Part shown: positions 1-7,964 of the stretch, one piece after another | Layout of the letters: each line of letters starts with the position of its first letter | Numbering within the stretch: position 1 is the first letter of the stretch | NCBI RefSeq assembly: GCF_009696445.1 | Contig: NZ_VULZ01000006.1 | Span: forward strand, 123,406-187,405 | Reading direction: 5' to 3' | DNA from: Porcincola intestinalis | GTDB lineage: Bacteria; Bacillota; Clostridia; Lachnospirales; Lachnospiraceae | DNA length: 64,000 nucleotides | Notes under the pieces: model-generated | The model's input: the letters and a program-made list of their open reading frames with translations, nothing else | Databases searched by the model: none | What the model was told of the DNA's origin: nothing | Position numbers and translations under genes: made by a program

Positions 1-1833
1 GGTATACTTGTCAGGTGCCGTGACCTTCAGGGAAGCAATCGGTTCAAGCAGGACCGGCCCTGCCTCCATGAAGCCCTTCTTGAAGGCCATGCTGGCTGCG
101 GTCTTGAAGGCCTGCTCGGATGAATCGACCGGATGGTAGGAGCCATCGTACAGGACCGCCTTGACCCCGACAACCGGGTATCCGGCCATCGGTCCCTTCA
201 GGACAGACTCTGCAATTCCCTTCTCGACTGCCGGGAAGTAATTCTTCGGAACGGATCCGCCGACCACAATCTGCTCAAAGACATAAGGCTTCTCCAGATC
301 CCCCGACGGTTCAAACTTCATCTTGACGTGACCATACTGGCCATGTCCGCCGGACTGCTTCTTGTACTTGCTGTCGACATCAGATGTCTTCCGGATCGTC
401 TCGCGGTACGCAACCGCCGGCTTCTCAAGCGCGATTTTTACCTTGTACTTGTTCAGAAGCTTGCTGGCCGCAACCTCAAGCTGCTGGTCACCGATCCCGT
501 AGAGAAGCGTCTGATGGTTCTCCGCATCGTTGACGACACGAAGCGTCTGGTCTTCCTGCGCGAGCTTCGAGAGCCCCTGCGCTGCCTTGTCCTCCTCGCC
601 CTTTGTCACTGCCACATATTTCTTATAGGTGTAAGGAGTTGAGATTTCGAACTTACCATACTGGACCGGGTTCGCCTTGGTGGAAATGCTGTCACGTGTG
701 TCAACATCCAGCTTGGAGAGTGCACCGATGTCCCCGGCCATCAGCTCGGATACCTCGGTCGGCTTGCTGCCCTCAAACACATAGAGCTTGCCGGCGCGGA
801 ATTCATTCTGATTCTCCGTATCGAACAGCATATCGTCCGGACGAAGCGATCCTGAGGCCACCTTGATCATCGAATACTTGCCGATGAACGGATCGACGAT
901 TGTCTTCCAGACAAACGCACTCTTCGCCTTCGAGAAGTCATAGTCCGCCTGGAAGATCTCATTCGATTTCAGGCTGACTCCGGCGATCTGGCGTTCCTTC
1001 GGGCTTGGGAAATAGCTGATGATATCATCAAGAAGAATCATGATGCCCTGGAGGTTGACGCTGGCGCCCATTGTGACAGGCACCATGTCACAGGTGGAGA
1101 CATTCGCCTTGAGGGCGGACACGATCTCCGCCTCTGTGAACTCTTCTCCGTTGAAATAGCGGTCCATGAAGGCTTCGCTCGTCTCGGCGACGGACTCCAG
1201 CATCGTGTCACGGTAATTAGCGAGGTAATCCTTCAGATAATCGGGGATCTCGCACTCCACCTTGTTCTGCTTGTCCACGTAGCGGCGTGCGCGCTGCTTG
1301 ACGACGTTGACATAGCCGACAAACTTCTCATTCTCACGAATCGGAAGGTACATCGGGGCAATCTTCTTGCCGTAAAGGTCGGTCAGCGTCTCGACGATCT
1401 TTCTGTACGAGGCGTTGTCAAAGTCCATGTTTGAAACGTAGAACATCCGCGGAAGATGGTACTTTTCACAGAGTTCCCATGCCTTCTGTGTACCGACCTC
1501 GACACCATTCTTGCCGTTGACAACGATGATCGCCGCGTCGGCCGCAGCGACAGCCTCCTCCACCTCGCCGATGAAATCGAAATACCCGGGGGTATCAAGA
1601 ACATTGATCTTGCAGTCATTCCAGATGATCGGAGCCATCGAGGTATTGATTGAGAACTTACGGTTCTGCTCTTCTTTATCAAAATCGCTCAGGGTGGTGC
1701 CGTCCGCGACAGAGCCGAGCCTGGAAGTAATACCGGTCAGGTATGCCATCGCTTCCAGAAGGCTTGTCTTCCCTGCTCCACCGTGACCTAACAGAACAAC
1801 GTTGCGTATTTTGTCAGTGGTGTAAACATTCAT
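1..1833 (-). CDS. EF-G-like translational GTPase (EF-G2 type), C-terminus cut by window edge
   Basis: Reads for 611 codons before the window ends; full EF-G proteins are about 690 residues, so the last domain is missing only because of the edge. The start ATG follows a GGAGG site. The P-loop is GHGGAGKT (residues 16-23). The G3 box reads DTPGYFDF (from 80), where translocating EF-G has DTPGH; the catalytic His is Tyr84. The G4 region reads VSNMD (133-137) instead of VNKMD, and the switch I RGITI motif is absent (RKFSI). These are hallmarks of the EF-G2/PRK12740-like paralogues rather than housekeeping FusA. Domain II and the later domains follow normally, ending near an EF-G-like MAFKKGFMEAGPVL stretch. 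The gene stands alone with its own promoter. Its function is unknown; it is probably ribosome-associated. Confidence 0.93.
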   Translation of the reverse strand, partial: MNVYTTDKIRNVVLLGHGGAGKTSLLEAMAYLTGITSRLGSVADGTTLSDFDKEEQNRKFSINTSMAPIIWNDCKINVLDTPGYFDFIGEVEEAVAAADAAIIVVNGKNGVEVGTQKAWELCEKYHLPRMFYVSNMDFDNASYRKIVETLTDLYGKKIAPMYLPIRENEKFVGYVNVVKQRARRYVDKQNKVECEIPDYLKDYLANYRDTMLESVAETSEAFMDRYFNGEEFTEAEIVSALKANVSTCDMVPVTMGASVNLQGIMILLDDIISYFPSPKERQIAGVSLKSNEIFQADYDFSKAKSAFVWKTIVDPFIGKYSMIKVASGSLRPDDMLFDTENQNEFRAGKLYVFEGSKPTEVSELMAGDIGALSKLDVDTRDSISTKANPVQYGKFEISTPYTYKKYVAVTKGEEDKAAQGLSKLAQEDQTLRVVNDAENHQTLLYGIGDQQLEVAASKLLNKYKVKIALEKPAVAYRETIRKTSDVDSKYKKQSGGHGQYGHVKMKFEPSGDLEKPYVFEQIVVGGSVPKNYFPAVEKGIAESVLKGPMAGYPVVGVKAVLYDGSYHPVDSSEQAFKTAASMAFKKGFMEAGPVLLEPIASLKVTAPDKYT

Positions 1834-1881
1834 AAGTTTTTCCTCCGTGCTCGTATTGTGGGATGTAACCCATATGAACAC

Positions 1882-1910
1882 ATTGTACTAAAGCACATGG
1901 ATATTTGCAA
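1882..1910 (-). promoter_or_regulatory. Promoter of the EF-G-like gene
   Basis: On the minus strand, TTGCAA (-35) is followed after exactly 17 bp by TACAAT (-10), about 50 bp upstream of the start codon. No other gene lies between, so it should drive the EF-G-like gene independently of the fab operon behind it. Confidence 0.7.
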
Positions 1911-2029
1911 GCATTTCTATCCAATATTTACAGTATTGAACAAGAAATGAACAGGCAAAACGCATTCTCTCTTCGGCAACATGCCTGCCTGAAGCAGATA
2001 CCGGACGGGCGGATGATGATACTGAACAG

Positions 2030-2470
2030 TCAGACCGCGGGGGCGTCTCCCACGACAAAGGAAAGCTCCGCCTCCGCTGCCCGCTCGCCGTTTACCGTTG
2101 CGACGGCGGTCCCGAAGCCGGCAGGGCCTCTCATCTTTGTCAGCTCACAGTGTATCTCGAGGACATCTCCTGGTACAACCTGCCGGCGGAACCTGGCGTT
2201 CTTTATGCCGCCGAAGAAGACAAGCCTTCCGGCATTCTCCGGCATGGTGAGGAGGGCGAGCGCCCCGGTCTGCGCCATCGCCTCTATTATCAAGACACCC
2301 GGCATCACCGGATAAGCCGGAAAATGTCCCATGAACTGCATCTCGTTGACGCTGACGCAGCGGATGGCGTCCGCACTTTTCCCCGGCTGACAGTCCGCTA
2401 CCTTGTCAATCATAAGAAACGGATAACGATGTGGAAGAATCTGCTGAATCTGTCTGATGTCAAGCTGCAT
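2030..2470 (-). CDS. fabZ: 3-hydroxyacyl-ACP dehydratase FabZ
   Basis: A 146-residue hot-dog fold dehydratase that removes water from 3-hydroxyacyl-ACP in the elongation cycle of type II fatty-acid synthesis (cytosol). It has the family N-terminus HRYPFLMIDKV and the active-site block with His49 (GHFPAYPVMPG) and Glu63 (EAMAQ). Length is normal. The start follows AAGGAGG with an 8-nt spacer. It is the last gene of the acpP-to-fabZ operon, 88 bp after fabF. No FabA or FabM isomerase is seen nearby, so how unsaturated chains arise is not visible here. Confidence 0.97.
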   Translation of the reverse strand: MQLDIRQIQQILPHRYPFLMIDKVADCQPGKSADAIRCVSVNEMQFMGHFPAYPVMPGVLIIEAMAQTGALALLTMPENAGRLVFFGGIKNARFRRQVVPGDVLEIHCELTKMRGPAGFGTAVATVNGERAAEAELSFVVGDAPAV

Positions 2471-2558
2471 CGGAAGGCCTCCTTGCTGCTGGTAAATACG
2501 TCTGCTTCATAATCTGCCATAAGTCTGCCCGTGATGTGACTGCTGCGGCGGGACAGAT

Positions 2559-3800
2559 TCAGACCTTGTCCTCCCTTCGGAACGCCAGGCAGACGTTATG
2601 TCCTCCAAAACCAAATGATTCCGACAGCGCATTGCGGATCGGGCAGGAATATCCTGTTTCCGGAACATAGTCCAGGTCGCATTCCGGATCCGGCACTCTC
2701 AGGCCGATGGTCGGCGGGACAAAGCCTTCCTCCATCGCAAGCAACGTGATGACAGCCTCAACCGCTGCTGCTGCGCCAAGCATATGTCCGGTCATGGACT
2801 TGGTCGAGCTGACCTTCAGATGGTCTGCCGCATCGCCGAAGACCGCCCGGATCGCCTTCGTCTCACAGGAATCGTTCAGGTGCGTGGAGGTCCCGTGAGC
2901 GTTGATGTAGTCGACATCCTCCGGCGAAAGCCCTGCTTCCTCCATCGCCAGACGGATGCAGGCTGCAGCTTCCTTTGCGTCAGGATCCGGGGAAGTGATG
3001 TGGTAGGCGTCGCAGGTTGCGCCATAGCCCGTGATTTCGCCGTAGATATGTGCGCCTCTCCTTCTGGCATACTCATATTCCTCAAGGACAAGCACGGCTC
3101 CGCCCTCTCCCATCACAAAGCCATTGCGCTCCTTGTCAAACGGGATGGAAGCCCGGGCCGGATCCTGCGAAAGAGAGAGGGCCTGAAGGGAGGTGAACCC
3201 GCCGATGCTCAGCGGTGTGACGGCAGCCTCCGAGCCTCCGGTCAGGCAGATATCCACACGGCCTTCCTTCACCTTGAGATACGCTTCGCCGATGGCATTT
3301 GCGGAGCTTGCGCATGCACTTACGGTTGTCTCGCAGATTCCTCTGAGCCCGAAGCGCAGCGCAACATGGCCGGCGGACATATTGCTGATGGCTCTCGGGA
3401 TAAAAAAGGGATTGACCCTGTCAAAGCCATGCTTCTCACCGCGGACCTGCTGCTGTTCGATTGTCTCGATCCCGCCAATTCCGGTGCCAAGGATCACGCC
3501 GCATCTCTGCTTGTCTTCCTCCTCAAATGAAAGACCGCTGTCGCTGACGGCCTGGATGGCTGCACACAGTGCATACTGCGTGTAAAGGTCCATCTTTCTG
3601 GCCTCGGACGGGTCAATGTAAGCATCGATCTTCAGGTCTTTCACCTCGCCGGCGAGCTTCACCTTCTGATGAGAGGTGTCGTACCGTGTGATCGGGGCGA
3701 TGCCGCACCGTCCATTCCGGACACTGTTCATGACATCCTCCGTTGAATTTCCGATCGGACACACAATTCCGAGCCCTGTGACAGCCACCCTTCTGCTCAT
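2559..3800 (-). CDS. fabF: 3-oxoacyl-ACP synthase II FabF
   Basis: A 413-residue beta-ketoacyl-ACP synthase (KAS II) that condenses malonyl-ACP with a growing acyl-ACP. The thiolase-fold active site is complete: Cys163 in SACASSANAIGEA, His302 in NAHGTST and His339 in KSMTGHMLGAA. The C-terminal GFGGHN motif is present. The length is typical. A GGAAGGAG site precedes the ATG. It lies 99 bp after fabG and is transcribed with it. Confidence 0.97.
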   Translation of the reverse strand: MSRRVAVTGLGIVCPIGNSTEDVMNSVRNGRCGIAPITRYDTSHQKVKLAGEVKDLKIDAYIDPSEARKMDLYTQYALCAAIQAVSDSGLSFEEEDKQRCGVILGTGIGGIETIEQQQVRGEKHGFDRVNPFFIPRAISNMSAGHVALRFGLRGICETTVSACASSANAIGEAYLKVKEGRVDICLTGGSEAAVTPLSIGGFTSLQALSLSQDPARASIPFDKERNGFVMGEGGAVLVLEEYEYARRRGAHIYGEITGYGATCDAYHITSPDPDAKEAAACIRLAMEEAGLSPEDVDYINAHGTSTHLNDSCETKAIRAVFGDAADHLKVSSTKSMTGHMLGAAAAVEAVITLLAMEEGFVPPTIGLRVPDPECDLDYVPETGYSCPIRNALSESFGFGGHNVCLAFRREDKV

Positions 3801-3899
3801 CCTGATTCTCCTTCCTGAACTGACCTGACTGATCTGTTTCCAAATGCCTCCGCGCTTGTGAATGTCCGAATGAAGATACGGTCAGATGCGATCCTTCCT

Positions 3900-4832
3900 T
3901 CATGCACCCATACCGCCGTCCACACCGAGCACCTGTCCTGTGATGTAGCCTGCCTGCGGAAGGGCCAGAAAATGGACGGCGGCGGCGACATCCTCTGGCC
4001 TTCCGGCATGTCCGGCCGGAATCTGGGCTTTCATGACAGACTGTGCCATACCGGACATCGCCTCCGTCATCTGTGTATCGATCATGCCCGGGGCGACGGC
4101 ATTGACGGTGATGCTCCGGGAGGCCAGCTCCTTTGCAAGCGATTTCGTCATGCCGATGATACCGGCCTTGCTCGTAGCGTAGTTGGTCTGCCCGGCATTG
4201 CCGTGAAGGCCGACGATGCTCGAGATGCTGATGATTCGGCCGTACCGGGCTCTCAGCATATACTTCGCGGCTGCCTGAGAACAGGAAAATGCCCCGTACA
4301 GATTGGCCTTCAGCACACGGTCAAAGTCCTCCATCTTCATTGTGAGGGCAAGGGTGTCCTTCGTGATCCCGGCGTTGTTGACCAGAATATCCAGCCGTCC
4401 ATGAATCTTGAAGGCTTCATCAATCAGTCTTTTTGAGGAAGCCGGGTCTGAAACATCCGCCTCCACGATTCTTGCATCCGGGCCAAGTCTGCGGCAGGCG
4501 TCCGCCGTCTCCTCCGCCTCCTGCCGGTTGTGTCTGTACCCGATGACGACATGGGCGCCTGCCCTGGCAAGCTCAAGGCAGATGGCTCTTCCGATCCCCC
4601 GGCCGCCGCCTGTGACGACAGCTGTCTGGCCTCTCAGACTGCCGAAGCTGTCCGGCTGGCCTTCCTGTCTGCCGGTTGCAGAGGTCAGACCGTCCGACCT
4701 GTCGAAGCTGCCCTGCTGACGCTCCTGCCCGCCAGCGGACCCGGGCTGGCCTTCCTGTCTGCCGGCTGCAGACGTCAGACCGTTCAGACGGCTGGCTTCG
4801 ACAGGCATTTCATCCGGATGAATATTCGCCAT
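3900..4832 (-). CDS. fabG: 3-oxoacyl-ACP reductase FabG with a repeat-bearing N-terminal extension
   Basis: NADPH-dependent SDR reducing 3-oxoacyl-ACP. Counted from the upstream GTG at 4880, the Rossmann motif TGGGRGIG is at residues 90-97 and the catalytic set Ser221, Tyr234, Lys238 (YATSK) is intact. FabG proteins normally begin only about 5 residues before TAVVTG; here roughly 65 to 80 extra residues precede it. The start used is ATG 4832, with a GAGAGGA site upstream. GTG 4880 and ATG 4808 are alternatives. No ATG, GTG or TTG lies in frame between 4806 and the Rossmann fold, so most of the extension must be translated. It is Gly/Gln/Ser-rich and contains a 30-residue direct repeat. Confidence 0.93.
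   Translation of the reverse strand: MANIHPDEMPVEASRLNGLTSAAGRQEGQPGSAGGQERQQGSFDRSDGLTSATGRQEGQPDSFGSLRGQTAVVTGGGRGIGRAICLELARAGAHVVIGYRHNRQEAEETADACRRLGPDARIVEADVSDPASSKRLIDEAFKIHGRLDILVNNAGITKDTLALTMKMEDFDRVLKANLYGAFSCSQAAAKYMLRARYGRIISISSIVGLHGNAGQTNYATSKAGIIGMTKSLAKELASRSITVNAVAPGMIDTQMTEAMSGMAQSVMKAQIPAGHAGRPEDVAAAVHFLALPQAGYITGQVLGVDGGMGA
4654..4783. repeat. 90-bp-period direct repeat inside the fabG 5' end
   Basis: About 40 bp starting at 4654 (GGCTGGCCTTCCTGTCTGCC) recur almost identically at 4744, a shift of 90 bp (30 codons), so frame is kept. In the protein this gives GLTSATGRQEGQP and GLTSAAGRQEGQP. It looks like a segmental duplication at the fabD-fabG junction. Confidence 0.85.
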
Positions 4833-4917
4833 GGTTCTGGTTGTCCTCTCAATGACATCGCTGTTTTCCTGTTCGTGCACGGATTTGCCATGCAGACGGA
4901 ATGACGACGGTTTTCCC

Positions 4918-5877
4918 TCAGGAACGCTGAAAGGTTTTCAGCACACCATCCAGGTCTGCGGCACGATCGATCGTCATGGTTGCAATCCCGCTGACGGTCT
5001 TTCTGACAAAACCGGACAGGACCCTGCCGGGACCGATTTCGATGATGATGTCGACTCCTTCCGAAGCCAGATAAAGAATGGACTGGGCCATCCGGACACC
5101 GTTTGTCACCTGCCGTGTCATCATCTCCTTCAGCTGGCTGTTCTGCTGCAGGGGTTTTCCTGTAACATTCATGACAACCGGGATGCGCATCGGGTGAAGG
5201 CTGACCGTCCAGAGATATTCAGACAGGGCCTCGGCGGCCGGCTTCATGAAGTGGGTGTGGAACGCACCGGAGACTCTCAGCTCCATGCATCGTCCCAGCC
5301 CTTCGCTGCGTACCAGTTCCTCCGCACGTGTGACAGCCGCCGCATCCCCAGAAATCACGTTCTGGACAGGCGTATTGTAATTTGATATTTCAACCGTTCC
5401 GATTTTCTCATCGCCCACACGCTCACAGAGCTTCTGCACTGTGTCAGAATCCGGACCGATGACGGCACACATTTTCGTCTGCTGATCGGCCCCGGCCAGC
5501 TCCATCGCCCGGCCCCGGAAGGAGGTCAGACGGATCAGCGTATCCAGATCCAGGATGCCGGAGGCATAGAGCGCACTGTACTCGCCGAGCGAGAGCCCTG
5601 CCAGATAAGAAGGGGTGATGCCTGCCTCAGCCAGCACGGCACATACGCCGGCGGCGTAGGCCGCAAGCGCAGGCTGTGTGTTCTGCGTCCGTGACAATTC
5701 TTCAAGAGGCACTCTGAACATCAGATCCCTGAGATCTCTTCTGTCAGGGTATTCTGCATGGTAAACATCAGCTGCCCGGTCAAGGGTTCTCCGGAATGCC
5801 GGATATGTCTCATACAGATCAGCGCCCATGCCCTCGCGCTGGCTGCCCTGGCCGGCAAACAGAAAGGCCAGCTTCAT
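4918..5877 (-). CDS. fabD: Malonyl-CoA:ACP transacylase FabD
   Basis: A 319-residue transferase that loads malonyl groups from CoA onto ACP. The N-terminal oxyanion motif GQGSQ (9-13) is present, as are the nucleophile Ser96 in GLSLGEY and His207 in GAFHTHF, the dyad partner. The usual GHSLG has Leu in place of His, a variant seen in Firmicutes. The ATG overlaps the fabK stop by 4 bp (ATGA), indicating translational coupling. The gap to fabG is where the repeat sits. Confidence 0.96.
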   Translation of the reverse strand: MKLAFLFAGQGSQREGMGADLYETYPAFRRTLDRAADVYHAEYPDRRDLRDLMFRVPLEELSRTQNTQPALAAYAAGVCAVLAEAGITPSYLAGLSLGEYSALYASGILDLDTLIRLTSFRGRAMELAGADQQTKMCAVIGPDSDTVQKLCERVGDEKIGTVEISNYNTPVQNVISGDAAAVTRAEELVRSEGLGRCMELRVSGAFHTHFMKPAAEALSEYLWTVSLHPMRIPVVMNVTGKPLQQNSQLKEMMTRQVTNGVRMAQSILYLASEGVDIIIEIGPGRVLSGFVRKTVSGIATMTIDRAADLDGVLKTFQRS

Positions 5878-6833
5878 GATTCGAACCCTCCCAGGCAGCG
5901 GAGCGTTTCCTGCTGCTTTCTTATGACGACCGACGCCTCCTCTGCCAGAGACCGGAAGATCTCTTCGAGCGGCCGGATTTCCTTCAGCTGTCCGCAGTCC
6001 TGGCCCGCCATCAGGGAACCTTCATCGACATTGCCGTCAAAGACAGCCTTCCGAAGCGATCCGAGGGTGTACTTCTCCAGCTCCATCCGATCGGCCCCCT
6101 GTTTTTCCAGCCGGATATAGTCTCTTGCCATCCGGTTTTTCAGAATCCTGGTCGGTGAACCGCTGATCCGTCCGGTCACGCACGTCCCATTGTCCTTTGC
6201 CTTCAGAAGAGCGTCTTTATAATTTTCATGAATCGGACATTCCTCACTTACAAGCAGACAGGTTCCCATCTGAACGCCGACTGCGCCGAGGGCACAGGCG
6301 GCAGCAAGCTGCCTGCCGTCCGCAATTCCGCCGGCGGCGATAACCGGGACATCTACTCCGTCTACCATCTGCGGGACAAGTGTCAGGGTTGTCATCTCCC
6401 CGACATGTCCGCCGCTCTCTGTCCCTTCGGCGATGATCATATCGGCACCTGCCCGGACAAGCTGCTGTGCCAGAAGGACGCTTGCGCAGACCGGAATCAC
6501 CAGAATACCTGCCTCCTTCCACATCTTCACATATTTCTGCGGACTTCCCGCGCCGGTCGTCACCACCTTGACGCCGCTTCCGGCAACAAGCTTCGCCATT
6601 CTTGGGGTGTCCGGGTTCATGAGCATGAGGTTGACGCCGAAAGGCTTGTCCGTCAGAGACTTGCAGATCCGGATATGCTCCTCAAGTTTCTCCGCGTTCA
6701 TACCGCCGGAGCCGATGATCCCGAGCGCGCCGGCATTGGATACGGCGGCTGCAAAGGCGCCGGTCGCGACATTCGCCATTCCGCCCTGTATAAATGGATA
6801 TTTGATTCCGAGTATTTCATTCAGATACTGCAT
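5874..6833 (-). CDS. fabK: Enoyl-ACP reductase II FabK (FMN-dependent)
   Basis: A 319-residue TIM-barrel flavoprotein of the nitronate monooxygenase-like family. It carries the FMN/substrate signatures YPFIQGGMA near the start, [10 protein letters not shown] with His143, and [10 protein letters not shown]. It performs the last reduction of each elongation round. FabK instead of FabI predicts low sensitivity to triclosan-type FabI inhibitors (family knowledge). It sits inside the fab operon and overlaps fabD by 4 bp. A 108-bp gap follows fabH, and I see no gene in that gap. Confidence 0.95.
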   Translation of the reverse strand: MQYLNEILGIKYPFIQGGMANVATGAFAAAVSNAGALGIIGSGGMNAEKLEEHIRICKSLTDKPFGVNLMLMNPDTPRMAKLVAGSGVKVVTTGAGSPQKYVKMWKEAGILVIPVCASVLLAQQLVRAGADMIIAEGTESGGHVGEMTTLTLVPQMVDGVDVPVIAAGGIADGRQLAAACALGAVGVQMGTCLLVSEECPIHENYKDALLKAKDNGTCVTGRISGSPTRILKNRMARDYIRLEKQGADRMELEKYTLGSLRKAVFDGNVDEGSLMAGQDCGQLKEIRPLEEIFRSLAEEASVVIRKQQETLRCLGGFES

Positions 6834-6941
6834 GCAGACCTCCTTCTATCCGGCATGCGAAACAGCTCCTGCAGGCAGCTAAGCGGACAGCGTCAAAGCC
6901 CCTGCTGCCATGGGGCTGCCGAACACTGCAGCAGAAGCTGC

Positions 6942-7964
6942 TTACACCTTCAGATACATGCTGCCCCAGGTCAGGCCTCCGCCAAAACCGACAAGAAACA
7001 GTGAGTCTCCGGTCTTCAGCCTGCCCTGCTGTTTCATATGAGCCAGAGCGATCGGAACACTTGCCGCTCCGGTGTTCCCGAACCGGTCAAGATCCATGAA
7101 CAGCTGCTCATCTCTGAGATGGCGGGCCCTTTTCACATAGTCCAGGATCCGGCTGTTTGCCTGATGGCAGAGAATATGTGTGATTTCATCCGGCTTGATG
7201 CCGGACTTCTGATTCAGCTGTTCCATTTCCCCTAAGATTTTTGAGACGGCAAACCGAAAGACCGCCTTGCCATCCATTCTGAGCTTTCCGTTCTCGCAGA
7301 AAAGTGCCTCGTCGTTTCCCTCTGCCCCCAGGTGAAAATGACAGGGATAGCGGTTCTCTTCATCCAGCTTCATCACAGCAGCCCCTGCCCCGTCTCCAAA
7401 CAGGACGCAGGTGCTGCGATCCTGAAAGTCCAGGATATCTGACATCGCATCAGCTCCGATGACAAGAGCGTACATTCTGCCAGAGGCCGCACCTGCCTGC
7501 AGGAGACTGAAGGCGACGGACATGGCATAGATGAAGCCTGTGCAGGCCGCGTTCAGATCGAGCGCCGCAGTTCCGGAGGGAATGCCGAGGCGTTTCTGCA
7601 CGAGGCAGGCGGTCGATGGCATCGCCTCTGACGGCGTCGAGGTTGCGCAGATGATCAGGCCAATGTCACTGGGAGAGACGCCCGCATTCTTCAGCGCTTC
7701 CTCTCCCGCCGATGCAGCCAGGGTCGCCGTGCAATCCGGGCCGTACGCGCTCTCCGGCACCGGACCGGATTGCGCCTCAGCGTCTTCTGTTCCCTTCCCG
7801 CAGCGGACCTGTTCCTGCGGCTGACGGCAGAAATACCGGGCCTTGATTCCTGTGCGGGGCCTGATCCAGGCATCTGATGTGTCAAGCCAGCCTGAAAAAT
7901 CATCATTTGAAAATCGGATTCCCGGAACCGCCATTCCTGTTCCAATCAATCTGAATCCTCTCAT
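6942..7964 (-). CDS. fabH: 3-oxoacyl-ACP synthase III FabH, with an insert
   Basis: KAS III starts fatty-acid synthesis by condensing acetyl-CoA (or a branched primer) with malonyl-ACP. The triad is complete: Cys141 (NAACTGF), His267 (CHQANSRI) and Asn297 (FGNTGAAS). At 340 residues it is longer than usual (about 320). Extra sequence falls at roughly residues 46-78, between the WIRPRTGI motif and the region corresponding to the DLA helix, and is Gln/Glu/Gly/Pro-rich. Its ATG overlaps the accDA... gene order is accDA first, then fabH, with a 4-bp ATGA overlap. Confidence 0.95.
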   Translation of the reverse strand: MRGFRLIGTGMAVPGIRFSNDDFSGWLDTSDAWIRPRTGIKARYFCRQPQEQVRCGKGTEDAEAQSGPVPESAYGPDCTATLAASAGEEALKNAGVSPSDIGLIICATSTPSEAMPSTACLVQKRLGIPSGTAALDLNAACTGFIYAMSVAFSLLQAGAASGRMYALVIGADAMSDILDFQDRSTCVLFGDGAGAAVMKLDEENRYPCHFHLGAEGNDEALFCENGKLRMDGKAVFRFAVSKILGEMEQLNQKSGIKPDEITHILCHQANSRILDYVKRARHLRDEQLFMDLDRFGNTGAASVPIALAHMKQQGRLKTGDSLFLVGFGGGLTWGSMYLKV

